Source: Ruania rhizosphaerae
GTDB taxonomy: Bacteria; Actinomycetota; Actinomycetes; Actinomycetales; Beutenbergiaceae
Assembly (NCBI RefSeq): GCF_009805705.1
Contig: NZ_VSMB01000018.1
Coordinates: forward strand, 1-64,000
Direction: 5' to 3'
DNA: 64,000 nt
Shown: positions 1 to 7,794 of the stretch, piece after piece
Layout: every line of letters begins with the position of its first letter
Position numbering within the stretch: the stretch's first letter is position 1
Position numbers and translations under genes: made by a program
Notes under the pieces: generated by a model
The model's database searches: none
What the model saw: the letters and a program-made list of their open reading frames with translations, nothing else
What the model was told of the DNA's origin: nothing

Positions 1-612
1 CGGGTAGGTGTCCACCTCGTTCTGGTGGTGCGGCTCGATCAGGGAGCAGAACAGGAAGAACGGCCGCTCCTGCGCGGCGGGTGCTGCGCCGGCCGGTGGG
101 GTGCTGTGATCGGCCACGAACCTGATCGCAGCGTCAAAGATCGCGTCCGATCGGTAGCCGGGCAACATCACCGGCTCACCGTCGTCGTCGAACATCACAG
201 TCCGGTACGCATCGGAGGTGAACTCCAGCACGTTCGCCCCGAGCCAGGAATCATAGCCCCCACGCTGCTCCGGCGGCACCGGCTCGGTATCGGCCAGATG
301 CCACTTGCCGATATAGCCGGTGGCGTAGCCGGCCTCGGCGAACGAGTGGGCAAGCGTGCGCGCCTGCCCCAGCGTGGTGCGGTTGCGGAAGCACCCCGAC
401 GCCGTCCCGTACTGTCCCGTCTGAATGGCCGCCCGGGCGGGGGCACAGACCGGGTTCGCGGTGAACGCCTGCGCCAGGTACGTCCCGCTGCTGGCGATGG
501 CGTCGAACTCCGGGGTCAGACCGAGCGGGTTGCCGCCGGCTCCGGTGGTGTCCCAGCGCTGCTGGTCGGTGAAGACGACGATGACGTTCGGGCGGGTAAG
601 TGCAGTAGGCAC
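1..612 (-). CDS. Sulfatase, N-terminal part (runs off the left edge)
   Basis: The visible 204 residues are the N-terminal part of a type I sulfatase (alkaline-phosphatase superfamily). The first strand with metal-binding Asp lies in PNVIVVFTDQQ, and the formylglycine motif C-x-P-x-R appears as CAPAR with Cys56. A GKWH motif follows. The chosen start is GTG at 612, preceded by a GGAAGGAAG Shine-Dalgarno; no ATG fits. There is no signal peptide, so the enzyme should be cytoplasmic. The C-terminal half lies outside the window. It sits 46 bases downstream of a truncated lacI remnant, which probably once regulated it. The exact sulfate-ester substrate cannot be read from the sequence. Confidence 0.9.
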   Translation of the reverse strand, partial: MPTALTRPNVIVVFTDQQRWDTTGAGGNPLGLTPEFDAIASSGTYLAQAFTANPVCAPARAAIQTGQYGTASGCFRNRTTLGQARTLAHSFAEAGYATGYIGKWHLADTEPVPPEQRGGYDSWLGANVLEFTSDAYRTVMFDDDGEPVMLPGYRSDAIFDAAIRFVADHSTPPAGAAPAAQERPFFLFCSLIEPHHQNEVDTYP

Positions 613-658
613 AGGGGCTTCCTTCCGGGTGACGGTCGACGGCGCGTGCGGTACTCGG

Positions 659-910
659 TCAGGTCGAACTGCGTGCGGTGAAGGTCCACGACCGGCTGAT
701 CTCCCGCCATTCACCGTGGCGCGGGTGCTGGATCCGGTCGAAGAGCATCTCGGCCGCATCGGAGAAGTCGGCACCGTCATCCGGACCCATCGTGCTGAGA
801 GTGGGACGGGTGACCTGTGCCTCGGGGATGCTGCCGGCACCGACGACAGCGACGTCGTTCCGCACGCGCCAGGGCGGCGGCTCCGCGTCGGGGACGGTCA
901 GTCCCAGATC
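659..910 (-). pseudogene. C-terminal remnant of a LacI-family regulator
   Basis: About 83 codons read as the end of a LacI-type effector domain: a VPDA segment, then DVAVVGAGSIPEA, then TRPTLSTM, the usual order in this family (VPDDVAVVGFD, then a PxLTTV strand). The DNA-binding domain and most of the effector domain are missing. The remnant is in the same frame as the sulfatase next to it and begins directly after that gene's TGA stop at 911-913. The simplest reading is that an incoming DNA segment replaced the 5' part of a lacI gene that used to precede the sulfatase at the left edge. There is no independent start codon with a ribosome binding site, so it is probably not expressed. Confidence 0.7.
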
Positions 911-2251
911 TCAATCGAAGCCTAGCTCAGCACGACGCACCCGGAATCTATCTACCGCACCCGCATACTCGCCATCCTGCAAATAGTTTCGCGTCTCACC
1001 TGGATCAGATTCAAGATCGAACAGCACTTCCGGACCTTCATGACCATAGTGCTGATACTTAAGGTGGTCACGCTTAATCATGATCCGATTGTCACGGAAT
1101 TGCGAAACGACCTCATTGTCCCAATCTTCTGACCTCCCAGCCATCAACGGTACCATGCTTCGACTATCTAGTCCGTCCGGCACAGGAATCTCGGACAACT
1201 CACCGAGCGTCGCGTATAGGTCACATAGGCTAACGTTCTCTGCAACTCTCCTCGAGCGAAACCGGCGTGGCGAACGGATGAACAGTGGGACGCGCACGCT
1301 ACCTTCGAAGAAGCGCTGCTTCTCCCACACGCCGTGCTCCCCGAGCATCTCGCCATGATCACTCGTGAAGACTACGGTCCACTCGTCGATATCTTGACCA
1401 GCTTCTTCGAGTTTGTCGAGAACTAATCCAAACAGTCGGTCCGCCGATTCGACCATCGAATAGTAGGCGGCAACGGCACGCACGATCTCACCGCGGTCCG
1501 CCTCGATTCCTTCCCGCACAACATGGCGATCACCGCCTAGGACTGGGTGATCAAACAGTTCCTGCTCACCATATGTCTCCACCCGCGGAATGTAGTAGTT
1601 GAGAAGGTCTGGATCCGCAAAGTACGGGTAGTGCGGTTGGACGAGGCTGACTTTGAGTAGTAGCGGGACGTCCGGCGTGGCGCGACCGTATCTTGCATCC
1701 AGGAAGTGCTCGTCCAGGTACTGGATTGCGCCTTGCACCGAGTACTCGTCCCTCCAGGAATAGGAGGAACGCCCAGGACGTGCACTCCGAACTTCCTGGG
1801 CTTGCGACCACTTGCTCGGCTTCGATCGGTGAGTCCGGGTCGACAGCTCCGAATCGCGGATGTGACGCGGGTCGACGTTGCTGTCCATACCCACGAGGTT
1901 CGTCCAGCCTTGCGCTTGGTCTACCCCGAGATGGTGCAACTTCCCGGCGGCTACAGTACGGTAGCCGAAGCGTGAGAAACGTCGAGCAAACGTCTCGTAC
2001 CCGGGCTCGAGATCCTCCCCGTACCTCTCCACGCCACAGTTTCGCGGCAACTGTCCAGCCATCATGGCTTGCCGAGCGGGGATACAGATTGGTGCCGGCG
2101 TGTACGCAGAGTCGAAGATCACTGCGTCACGCGCAAGTGCGTCCAGGTGAGGAGTTCGGACAATCGGGTTGTGGGCAAAGCCCGCTAGATCGAACCGATG
2201 CTCGTCTGTCATCAAGAATAGAATGTTGGGGCGATCATTTTCGCGCAACAC
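911..2251 (-). CDS. Sulfatase (formylglycine-dependent, cytoplasmic)
   Basis: A complete 446-residue type I sulfatase. Asp16 in the first strand, CIPAR (Cys56, converted to formylglycine by FGE), GKLHH (Lys104, His106), QPHYPY (His207) and FTSDHGEMLGEHG (Asp298, His299) make up the metal and sulfate site. It hydrolyses sulfate esters, probably of a sugar. No signal peptide is present. GTG at 2251 lies only three bases after a GGAGGT motif, so TTG at 2248 with better spacing may be the real start. It follows the alpha/beta hydrolase gene by 17 bases, so the two are likely co-transcribed. Base composition is clearly AT-richer than most of the window, a sign of transfer. Confidence 0.93.
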   Translation of the reverse strand: MLRENDRPNILFLMTDEHRFDLAGFAHNPIVRTPHLDALARDAVIFDSAYTPAPICIPARQAMMAGQLPRNCGVERYGEDLEPGYETFARRFSRFGYRTVAAGKLHHLGVDQAQGWTNLVGMDSNVDPRHIRDSELSTRTHRSKPSKWSQAQEVRSARPGRSSYSWRDEYSVQGAIQYLDEHFLDARYGRATPDVPLLLKVSLVQPHYPYFADPDLLNYYIPRVETYGEQELFDHPVLGGDRHVVREGIEADRGEIVRAVAAYYSMVESADRLFGLVLDKLEEAGQDIDEWTVVFTSDHGEMLGEHGVWEKQRFFEGSVRVPLFIRSPRRFRSRRVAENVSLCDLYATLGELSEIPVPDGLDSRSMVPLMAGRSEDWDNEVVSQFRDNRIMIKRDHLKYQHYGHEGPEVLFDLESDPGETRNYLQDGEYAGAVDRFRVRRAELGFD

Positions 2252-2268
2252 TCGACCTCCAGTTCAAT

Positions 2269-3054
2269 TCAGCTGATGAATTTCCATGAGCGCAAGGCGT
2301 GTTCCATTTGACTCAAGGTGCGCAAATGGTACTGCTTGCCTGTGGAGCGTTCGTTGAAGAATCCGTGGGAGGCCCCGGGGTAAAGCACAACGGTTGCCTC
2401 ACCCCCTTGATACTCGATCGCTTCGCAGAACTCAACGGAGTTACCATGGTGAACCGTCTCGTCTGCCGTTCCATGCATAACAAGTACGCGTAGTGACGCA
2501 CCGTCAGACAGTTGGTGATATGGGGAATGGGAGCGCGCCTCACTCTCGTCAACGAACTTGTGAAAACCGAATCCACCAGGGAAACTTTCTGACGTGTTGG
2601 TGACTGGATTGAAAAGGATGAACGTATCTGGCCCCGCCCATTCTCGCCGCGATCCAAACATCCTCGACTCAAGTGCTAGGTGACCACCCGCTGAGCCGCC
2701 GATAGCCACGATTCTCTCGGAATCCCCGTTCCATCGATCGAGATGGCCGTGGATGAACTGCATCGATTCGACCGCGTCACGTGTCGCAAGGACGGGACCA
2801 CGGCGGCGGTACTCAACGAGGATTCCGACCATGCCTAGCCGGGCGAGATGCTCTGCGTGGGTAGCGAACTGCTCACGCCTGCCCGCGTGCCATCCGCCCC
2901 CGTGATAGAAGACTGCGACAGCGCGCGGTTGAGCCTGCAGAGCCTCCGCGACATATACGCGCAGGTTGAGATCACGGCCTTCGTCTTCGCCGTACCGGAC
3001 CCACTCGACCTCAACGTCGCGCACCATCGGTGCTCCACCACCCATCACTTCCAT
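2269..3054 (-). CDS. Alpha/beta hydrolase, HSL-type carbohydrate or xenobiotic esterase
   Basis: A 261-residue alpha/beta hydrolase of the hormone-sensitive-lipase/BD-FAE type. The oxyanion motif HGGGW is at residues 51-55, the nucleophile elbow is GGSAG with Ser121, and Asp198 (HGTADE) and His230 (GASHGFF) complete the triad. It has no signal peptide. The chosen ATG at 3054 follows an AGGAGGGGG ribosome binding site; the reading frame stays open further upstream but without translation signals. It leads a two-gene unit with the sulfatase and shares its lower GC content. With sulfatases and an enolase-superfamily enzyme as neighbours, a deacetylase or deacylase for decorated sugars is a reasonable inference; the substrate is unknown. 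Confidence 0.85.
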   Translation of the reverse strand: MEVMGGGAPMVRDVEVEWVRYGEDEGRDLNLRVYVAEALQAQPRAVAVFYHGGGWHAGRREQFATHAEHLARLGMVGILVEYRRRGPVLATRDAVESMQFIHGHLDRWNGDSERIVAIGGSAGGHLALESRMFGSRREWAGPDTFILFNPVTNTSESFPGGFGFHKFVDESEARSHSPYHQLSDGASLRVLVMHGTADETVHHGNSVEFCEAIEYQGGEATVVLYPGASHGFFNERSTGKQYHLRTLSQMEHALRSWKFIS

Positions 3055-3257
3055 GCCCCCTCCTGCCTGCCCACCGTAGCGGCGGCATCCATACCGCCCC
3101 CCGATGGACCCAGATTGCCACCTCACCCGCTCGCCCGGTTGTCTGATAACCTGGCTAGTATGTCCTATCGGTTGAGTTCTGGTCAAGCGTGGCTGAGCGC
3201 CACAGCGCTATAGCCGAACGACTCCGATCGAGCTCGCCATCCAGGAGGAGCGCAGAG

Positions 3258-4340
3258 ATGATGCGCATCACGAACATCACGGTCGATCTGGTCGACCTCG
3301 CCGCCGAACCACCGTTCCAATGGAGAACGGGTCTTCCAGGTTCAGAACCCGAGCTGGTCGGTGGCGTGCTACGCGTCTGGACGGCAGACGGCGTTGTGGG
3401 CGAGGCGCACACTCGCCGCGGCGTGATCGTGAAGGACATCGTGGAGCGACGCTTACGCGAGGAACTCATCGGGGCCAACGCTCTCAGCCGTGAATACCTC
3501 TGGCACCGGGTGTGGGAGCTCGACCGAGTTGAGGAGATCCCGATCTACGCCTTCGGACTCCTCGATCTGGCCCTCTGGGATCTGGCCGGCAAAGCAGCCG
3601 ATCTCCCAGTTCATCGACTTCTCGGGACCTTCCGCGAGAGCATTCCCGCGTACGCCAGTACCATCACCTACAGCTCCGTTGAGGAGTACCTCGATGTCGC
3701 GGATCAGTGCCTGGAGCGCGGTTTCAAGGCGATCAAGCTGCACGCCTGGGGCGACGCGCGCAGAGACGCGCACCTCTGTCGACGCCTACGCGAGCACGTG
3801 GGCGACGATGTCGAGCTCATGTACGACGGATCCGCAGGGTTTGGCCTCTCCGACGCGGTCTACCTGGGCAAGGAGCTCTCCAACGCGGGCTTCCTCTGGT
3901 ACGAGGAGCCCATGCGAGAGTTCAACGTCACCGCACATCGCTGGCTGTCCGAAGCCGTCGACGTTCCGCTACTAGTCGGAGAGACCAGCGATGGCGCCCA
4001 CATGAACATGGCGGATTTCATTCACGCTGGCTGTGCGAGCTACGTACGCACCAGCGCGACATTCAAGGGTGGGATCACCGGGGCCATGCGGATCGCCCAT
4101 CTCGCAGAATCGTTCCTGCTCAAGGCAGAGGTGCATGGCATGGGCATCGCTCATCAGCACCTGTGCATGGCGATCCCGAACACGACCTACTACGAGGCAC
4201 TTGTCTGGGGGAACCCCATCCAGACCGGATCTGAGATCCGTGCCGACGGGACCGTCGCTGCACCAGACGAACCTGGCATCGGATGGAGCAGCGCTTCCAC
4301 GGGAGACGATCGACCTCGCCAGAGTGCGGCGATTGCCTAA
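3258..4340 (+). CDS. Mandelate racemase/muconate-lactonizing (enolase superfamily) enzyme
   Basis: A 360-residue enolase-superfamily protein with the capping domain at about 1-125 and the barrel after that. Visible catalytic features are the K-x-H motif (Lys160, His162 in IKLHAWG), and metal ligands Asp190 (MYDGSAGF), Glu216 (WYEEPM) and Glu242 (VGETSDG), with a histidine-rich HQHL segment near residue 299. Such enzymes abstract the alpha proton of a carboxylate, commonly as sugar-acid dehydratases. The start is ATG 3258 (or 3261) behind an AGGAGGAG ribosome binding site at 3243-3250; an in-frame upstream start has no such site. It is divergent from the hydrolase and convergent with the next sulfatase. 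Likely role: acid-sugar dehydration. Confidence 0.88.
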   Translation: MMRITNITVDLVDLAAEPPFQWRTGLPGSEPELVGGVLRVWTADGVVGEAHTRRGVIVKDIVERRLREELIGANALSREYLWHRVWELDRVEEIPIYAFGLLDLALWDLAGKAADLPVHRLLGTFRESIPAYASTITYSSVEEYLDVADQCLERGFKAIKLHAWGDARRDAHLCRRLREHVGDDVELMYDGSAGFGLSDAVYLGKELSNAGFLWYEEPMREFNVTAHRWLSEAVDVPLLVGETSDGAHMNMADFIHAGCASYVRTSATFKGGITGAMRIAHLAESFLLKAEVHGMGIAHQHLCMAIPNTTYYEALVWGNPIQTGSEIRADGTVAAPDEPGIGWSSASTGDDRPRQSAAIA

Positions 4341-4364
4341 CAATCCGCAGCATCACCAAGTCGC

Positions 4365-4396
4365 GATGGCGGCGCTCCCGAAGGAGCGCCGCCATC
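4365..4396. terminator. Bidirectional hairpin terminator between convergent genes
   Basis: A perfect 14-bp stem (GATGGCGGCGCTCC with its complement) closes a CGAA tetraloop. It lies between the enolase-superfamily gene and the convergent sulfatase and is followed by a short CTTTC tract, so it can end transcription from both sides. Confidence 0.8.
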
Positions 4397-4435
4397 CTTT
4401 CTCGCGACCAGTCCGCAGATTGATGCGCTCTCGCG

Positions 4436-5941
4436 CTACGCCACGCTGATCCTCGGCATGGGCATCGGCTCCCGCCCCATCTCGGCCCACACGAACCGCA
4501 GCAGCAGATCGGACTTGATAGCCGCGTAGTCCGGGTCGTCCCACCGGTTGTGGAACTCCCCAGGGTCGTGCTCAAGATCGAACAATTCGCCGTACTCGCG
4601 GCCGTGGTAGACCGTGATCTTGTACCGGTCTTCGATGTAGGTTCGCAGGTTGACTGTGGTCGGCTCATGATGGAACTCGCACAACACGTGCTCACGTGCC
4701 GACTCCACCTCCCCCGACCAGACGGCCTTCTGGCTGACGCCGGTCATCTCGGCCGGCACGTCCTCACCGATCATGTCGAGCACCGTGGGGGCGAAGTCGA
4801 CCAGGGACTGCAGCGCGGAGGTCTGCTGACCGCATGCGATGCCCGGACCGCGCGCCAGCAACGGCACGCGCAGTAGGTCCTCGTAGTGGAACGGTCCCTT
4901 CGCCTGCAGCCCATGCTGGCCGAACAGGTGCCCGTGGTCGGTACTGAACACCACGATCGTGTTCTCTGCCAGGCCGAGCCGGTCGAGTTCGTCCAGGATC
5001 TTGCCCACGTAGGCATCGAGCATGGTGACCATGCCGTAGTAGGTCGCGACCAGACGGCGTCGCTCACCCTCGTCCCGCAGGTGGGACTCGAACCCGTGGA
5101 TCCGGTGGCCAGTCTCCTCCCACTCGCTAAAGTCCGGCTCCTCTGTCTGCACGAGTCCGAAATGCGGAGCATTGCGTTCGTGCTCCCCCTCCATCCCTTC
5201 TGGGATGGTGATCTCCTCCGGGTCATACATCTGGTCCCAGGGCTCAGGCACCAGATACGGCGGGTGCGGGTCGAAGAAGCTCGACCACAGGAAGAACGGC
5301 TCACCGGCCCGCTGATAGTCCTGCAACAGTGCATTCGTACGCTCGGCGATCCAGGTGTTGTAGTGCAGTTCCTCGGGGATCGGCCACGTGTGCTGGACCT
5401 CGTGGGGCATGCTCCCGGTCGGCGCCCGGAAGTACTGCTTCCAGTCCTCCCCGCACTTCTCGGTCAGCCAGACCCCGTAGTGCTGACCCACGTGCGCCTC
5501 AGCCGTGTGGTTGCGAGCCAGCTCGATGTGGTCGAAGCCGTAATACGGGCCGTGAAAGTTCCGCCAGTAGTCGAGGTCCTGCAGCAGCGGGTAGGCCTCC
5601 TGAGAGGGATACTCCTCGGTGCTTCGCAACGGTTGGAAGTGCGCTTTGCCGACCAACGCCGTCCGGTATCCCTGCTCGCTGAGGTGAGCACCGAGCGTGG
5701 GCTCCGACTCCGGCAGGCTCGTGCCCAGCGTCCACGCCCCGTGTTCGCTGGGGTACTTGCCCGTGATGAGGGACGCCCGCGTCGGCGTGCACGTCGGGTT
5801 CGGGCAGTACGCCCGCGAGAACGCCGTCCCCTCACGAACCAATCGATCCAGATTCGGTGTGTGGATCTCGGAGTTGAACGCCCCGATCGTGTCCCAGTGT
5901 TGCTGATCGCTGGTAATCAGGAGCACGTTCGGACGGCTCAC
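4436..5941 (-). CDS. Sulfatase (formylglycine-dependent, cytoplasmic)
   Basis: A 501-residue type I sulfatase with PNVLLITSDQQ at the first strand, formylglycine motif CTPTR (Cys51), GKAHF and the STDHGHLFGQHG metal motif. GTG at 5941 is chosen because GAGGAG lies seven bases upstream; the ATG at 5971 has no ribosome binding site and falls in the promoter region. No signal peptide is seen. A long open frame on the opposite strand (4886-5980) is a codon-bias shadow. The promoter upstream carries an inverted repeat over its -10, so the gene is probably repressed until substrate appears. The exact substrate is not evident. Confidence 0.93.
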   Translation of the reverse strand: MSRPNVLLITSDQQHWDTIGAFNSEIHTPNLDRLVREGTAFSRAYCPNPTCTPTRASLITGKYPSEHGAWTLGTSLPESEPTLGAHLSEQGYRTALVGKAHFQPLRSTEEYPSQEAYPLLQDLDYWRNFHGPYYGFDHIELARNHTAEAHVGQHYGVWLTEKCGEDWKQYFRAPTGSMPHEVQHTWPIPEELHYNTWIAERTNALLQDYQRAGEPFFLWSSFFDPHPPYLVPEPWDQMYDPEEITIPEGMEGEHERNAPHFGLVQTEEPDFSEWEETGHRIHGFESHLRDEGERRRLVATYYGMVTMLDAYVGKILDELDRLGLAENTIVVFSTDHGHLFGQHGLQAKGPFHYEDLLRVPLLARGPGIACGQQTSALQSLVDFAPTVLDMIGEDVPAEMTGVSQKAVWSGEVESAREHVLCEFHHEPTTVNLRTYIEDRYKITVYHGREYGELFDLEHDPGEFHNRWDDPDYAAIKSDLLLRFVWAEMGREPMPMPRISVA

Positions 5942-5968
5942 AGTTCGACTCCTCGATGTCGACGACGT

Positions 5969-6008
5969 CACGTAGATTAAGTGTACGTGTCACCCAGTCA
6001 CCCGACAA
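5969..6008 (-). promoter_or_regulatory. Promoter with operator-like inverted repeat, upstream of the sulfatase
   Basis: On the minus strand, TTGTCG (6008-6003) and TACACT (5985-5980) are separated by exactly 17 bases. CACGTA-N9-TACGTG (5969-5989) spans the -10 box, and GTCACCC is repeated in tandem one base apart (5989-5995 and 5997-6003) in the spacer. The arrangement fits a repressor site at the promoter. Confidence 0.5.
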
Positions 6009-6041
6009 ATATGCGCCCGTTCCATGGCCCACAATGTCTTC

Positions 6042-6587
6042 ATGGCCACCCAGTACCCCGAGATCACCGACCGTCTCCAGCGCTTCATCGAGGCTCAACA
6101 CCTCTACTTCGTCGGCACCGCCGCCCGCGAGGGCAGGGTCAACGTGTCCCCCAAGGGCCTGGACTCGTTGCGGATCGTCTCCCCGACCCAGGTGGTGTGG
6201 CTGAACGGCACCGGCAGCGGCAACGAGACCGCTGCGCACCTGCTGGACACCCCGCGGATGACGGTGATGTTCTGCTCCTTCGAACGCCAGCCGATGATCC
6301 TGAGGCTGTACGGCACCGCACGCGCCGTGCACGAACCGGACGAGGAATGGGACGAGCTCCACGGGCTCTTCCCGCCGATGCGCGGAGCCCGGAATATCTT
6401 CGTGCTCGACATCGACCTGGTGCAGACCTCCTGCGGGTTCGGGGTGCCGTTCTACGAGTTCGAGGGTGAACGGCCGCTGATGGACTCCTGGGCCGCGAAG
6501 AAGGGCGAGGACGGACTGGTCGAGTACCAGCAGACCAAGAACCGCGCCAGCATCGACGGCTTCCCGACGGGACTACCACCCGCCTGA
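6042..6587 (+). CDS. Pyridoxamine 5'-phosphate oxidase-fold flavin protein
   Basis: A 181-residue split-beta-barrel (PNPOx-like) protein. The N-terminus YPEITDRLQRFIEAQ, then the barrel strand VNVSPKGLDSLRI and the YGTARAVHEP segment are typical of the actinobacterial pyridoxamine 5'-phosphate oxidase family, whose members bind FMN, F420 or haem. The chosen ATG 6042 has no Shine-Dalgarno, but CACAAT ends six bases before it, consistent with a leaderless message; ATG 6024 is the alternative. It is divergent from the sulfatase. Cofactor and substrate cannot be decided from sequence; a true PdxH role is unlikely. Confidence 0.8.
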   Translation: MATQYPEITDRLQRFIEAQHLYFVGTAAREGRVNVSPKGLDSLRIVSPTQVVWLNGTGSGNETAAHLLDTPRMTVMFCSFERQPMILRLYGTARAVHEPDEEWDELHGLFPPMRGARNIFVLDIDLVQTSCGFGVPFYEFEGERPLMDSWAAKKGEDGLVEYQQTKNRASIDGFPTGLPPA

Positions 6588-6664
6588 AATCACCTGGTCC
6601 GCCCTGGTCACAGGCGGTTAGGCTGGCACGGCCACCACATGGGTGGCACCACGAGAGGATGCGC

Positions 6665-6733
6665 ATGCGAGGGGAAGCCGAGGTGGCCGCCAGGGCCTGC
6701 TCCAGGCTGGCCTGCCCCCGCGCCCACCGCTGA
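6665..6733 (+). CDS. Possible 22-residue Cys/Arg-containing small ORF
   Basis: ATG 6665 is preceded six bases upstream by AGAGG and opens a 22-codon frame ending RACSRLACPRAHR. It lies in the otherwise empty 209-base gap before the FBP gene. It could be a leader peptide, a remnant of a small Cys-rich protein, or chance. Nothing in the sequence proves translation. Confidence 0.25.
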   Translation: MRGEAEVAARACSRLACPRAHR

Positions 6734-6796
6734 GGATTTGATCCGGCGGTGACGGCGCGGCGCTGAGCCATGCCCACCGACTGGAGAAGACCCCTC

Positions 6797-7294
6797 ATGA
6801 ACCCCCTCACCGATAAGCAGATCCGTCGCGCCTTCGTCAACGCCACCCGCGGCGCAGCCAACCGAGCCGTACTCCCCGACCTCACGACCATCGACTGGGA
6901 CCGGCTCGAGTACCTCGGCTGGCGCGACCCGAAGGCGCCCCTGAATGCCTATGTCGTGCTCGAGCTCGATGGCGAGCCCATCGCCATCCTGCTGCGCGCC
7001 CCGGAGAAGGGCGGCAAGCACCGCAAGGCCATGTGCGCCTGGTGCGAGGACATCGTGGCCGTCGACGATGTCAGCCTCTACGTGGCACCGCGTGCAGGCG
7101 CGGCCGGGCGCCGCGGCGACACCATCGGCACCCTGGTCTGCACCGACTTCACCTGCTCGAAGAACGTCCGACGGCGTCCCACCCGTACCGAAGCATCCTC
7201 ACCTGAGGATCGTGCCCGGCTGATCGCCAGCCGGATCGCCGGCCTGCAGGAACGGTCGGCGCGGTTCGTGGCGGAGGTGTGCCGGACGCGCTGA
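6797..7294 (+). CDS. FBP-domain (FusB/EF-G-binding type) treble-clef zinc-finger protein
   Basis: A 165-residue protein with the FBP C-terminal zinc-finger pattern: Cys80-x2-Cys83 (CAWCED) and Cys115-x4-Cys120 followed by SKNVRR. In FusB/FusC this fold binds elongation factor G and frees it from fusidic-acid-stalled ribosomes; stand-alone actinobacterial relatives are widespread and their function is less clear. The start at ATG 6797 gives the conserved beginning of the family; an upstream in-frame ATG at 6770 is less likely. The HTH-MntA promoter overlaps the end of this gene. Ribosome association is inferred from the family only. Confidence 0.8.
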   Translation: MNPLTDKQIRRAFVNATRGAANRAVLPDLTTIDWDRLEYLGWRDPKAPLNAYVVLELDGEPIAILLRAPEKGGKHRKAMCAWCEDIVAVDDVSLYVAPRAGAAGRRGDTIGTLVCTDFTCSKNVRRRPTRTEASSPEDRARLIASRIAGLQERSARFVAEVCRTR

Positions 7295-7320
7295 CCCGCC
7301 CATACCACGCGCGGTATCAT
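7291..7320 (+). promoter_or_regulatory. Leaderless promoter with imperfect palindromic operator for mntA-hepT
   Basis: CTGACC (7291-7296), an 18-base spacer and TATCAT (7315-7320) precede the ATG at 7327 by six bases, which would place the transcription start on the start codon. ATACC-N6-GGTAT (7302-7317) overlaps the spacer and -10 box. This is a natural autoregulation site for the HTH domain of the antitoxin. Confidence 0.55.
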
Positions 7321-7326
7321 GTGGGC

Positions 7327-7794
7327 ATGAAGGAGGTCCCCGTCGAGCGCGCTCCGGCACTCATTCGCGCAGCCCGGACGGCTGCCGGCCTCTCTCAGGC
7401 TGAACTCGCCCGGCGTGCAGATCTGCGCCAGTCGCACATCGCCGCGATGGAGAGCGGGAGCCGGGCGGTCTCCGCGGAGATGCTGACCCGCGTGCTGCGT
7501 GCGGCTCGATACCGGCCATCGATCCCGCTGGAGGAGCACGCCGAGGAGATCATCCGTCTCGGTGCGTCCGAGGGCATCCACAACATCCGGGTGTTCGGCT
7601 CGACGGTGCGTGGCGAGGACCGGTTCACCTCCGATATCGACCTGCTGGTCGACGTCGACGAGGGTCGCAGCTACTTCGACATTGCGACGTTCATCAACGA
7701 GGTGGAGGACCTCACCGGTTTCCCGGTCGACGTGGTCGTCGACCGGGAAGCGCGCCCAGGCTTCCTCGAAGACACCGAACTGGTTCCGCTGTGA
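7327..7794 (+). CDS. mntA: HTH-MntA antitoxin (XRE domain fused to minimal nucleotidyltransferase)
   Basis: A 155-residue protein with two parts. Residues about 8-60 form an XRE/Cro-type helix-turn-helix (AGLSQAELARRADLRQSHIAAME). Residues about 70-155 form a minimal nucleotidyltransferase with the motif GS-x10-DxD: Gly91-Ser92 and Asp103/Asp105 in SDIDLLVDV. In studied systems MntA adenylylates a tyrosine of the HEPN toxin HepT and so inactivates it. The ATG at 7327 is chosen because a -10 box ends six bases earlier; a GTG at 7279 in the same frame overlaps the FBP gene. It overlaps hepT by four bases (GTGA). The fused HTH points to autoregulation. Confidence 0.88.
   Translation: MKEVPVERAPALIRAARTAAGLSQAELARRADLRQSHIAAMESGSRAVSAEMLTRVLRAARYRPSIPLEEHAEEIIRLGASEGIHNIRVFGSTVRGEDRFTSDIDLLVDVDEGRSYFDIATFINEVEDLTGFPVDVVVDREARPGFLEDTELVPL

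Noticed and set aside
4886-5980. Open frame of 364 codons on the plus strand
   Set aside because: It lies opposite a sulfatase with all catalytic motifs; the translation has no family features and reflects GC-biased third positions.
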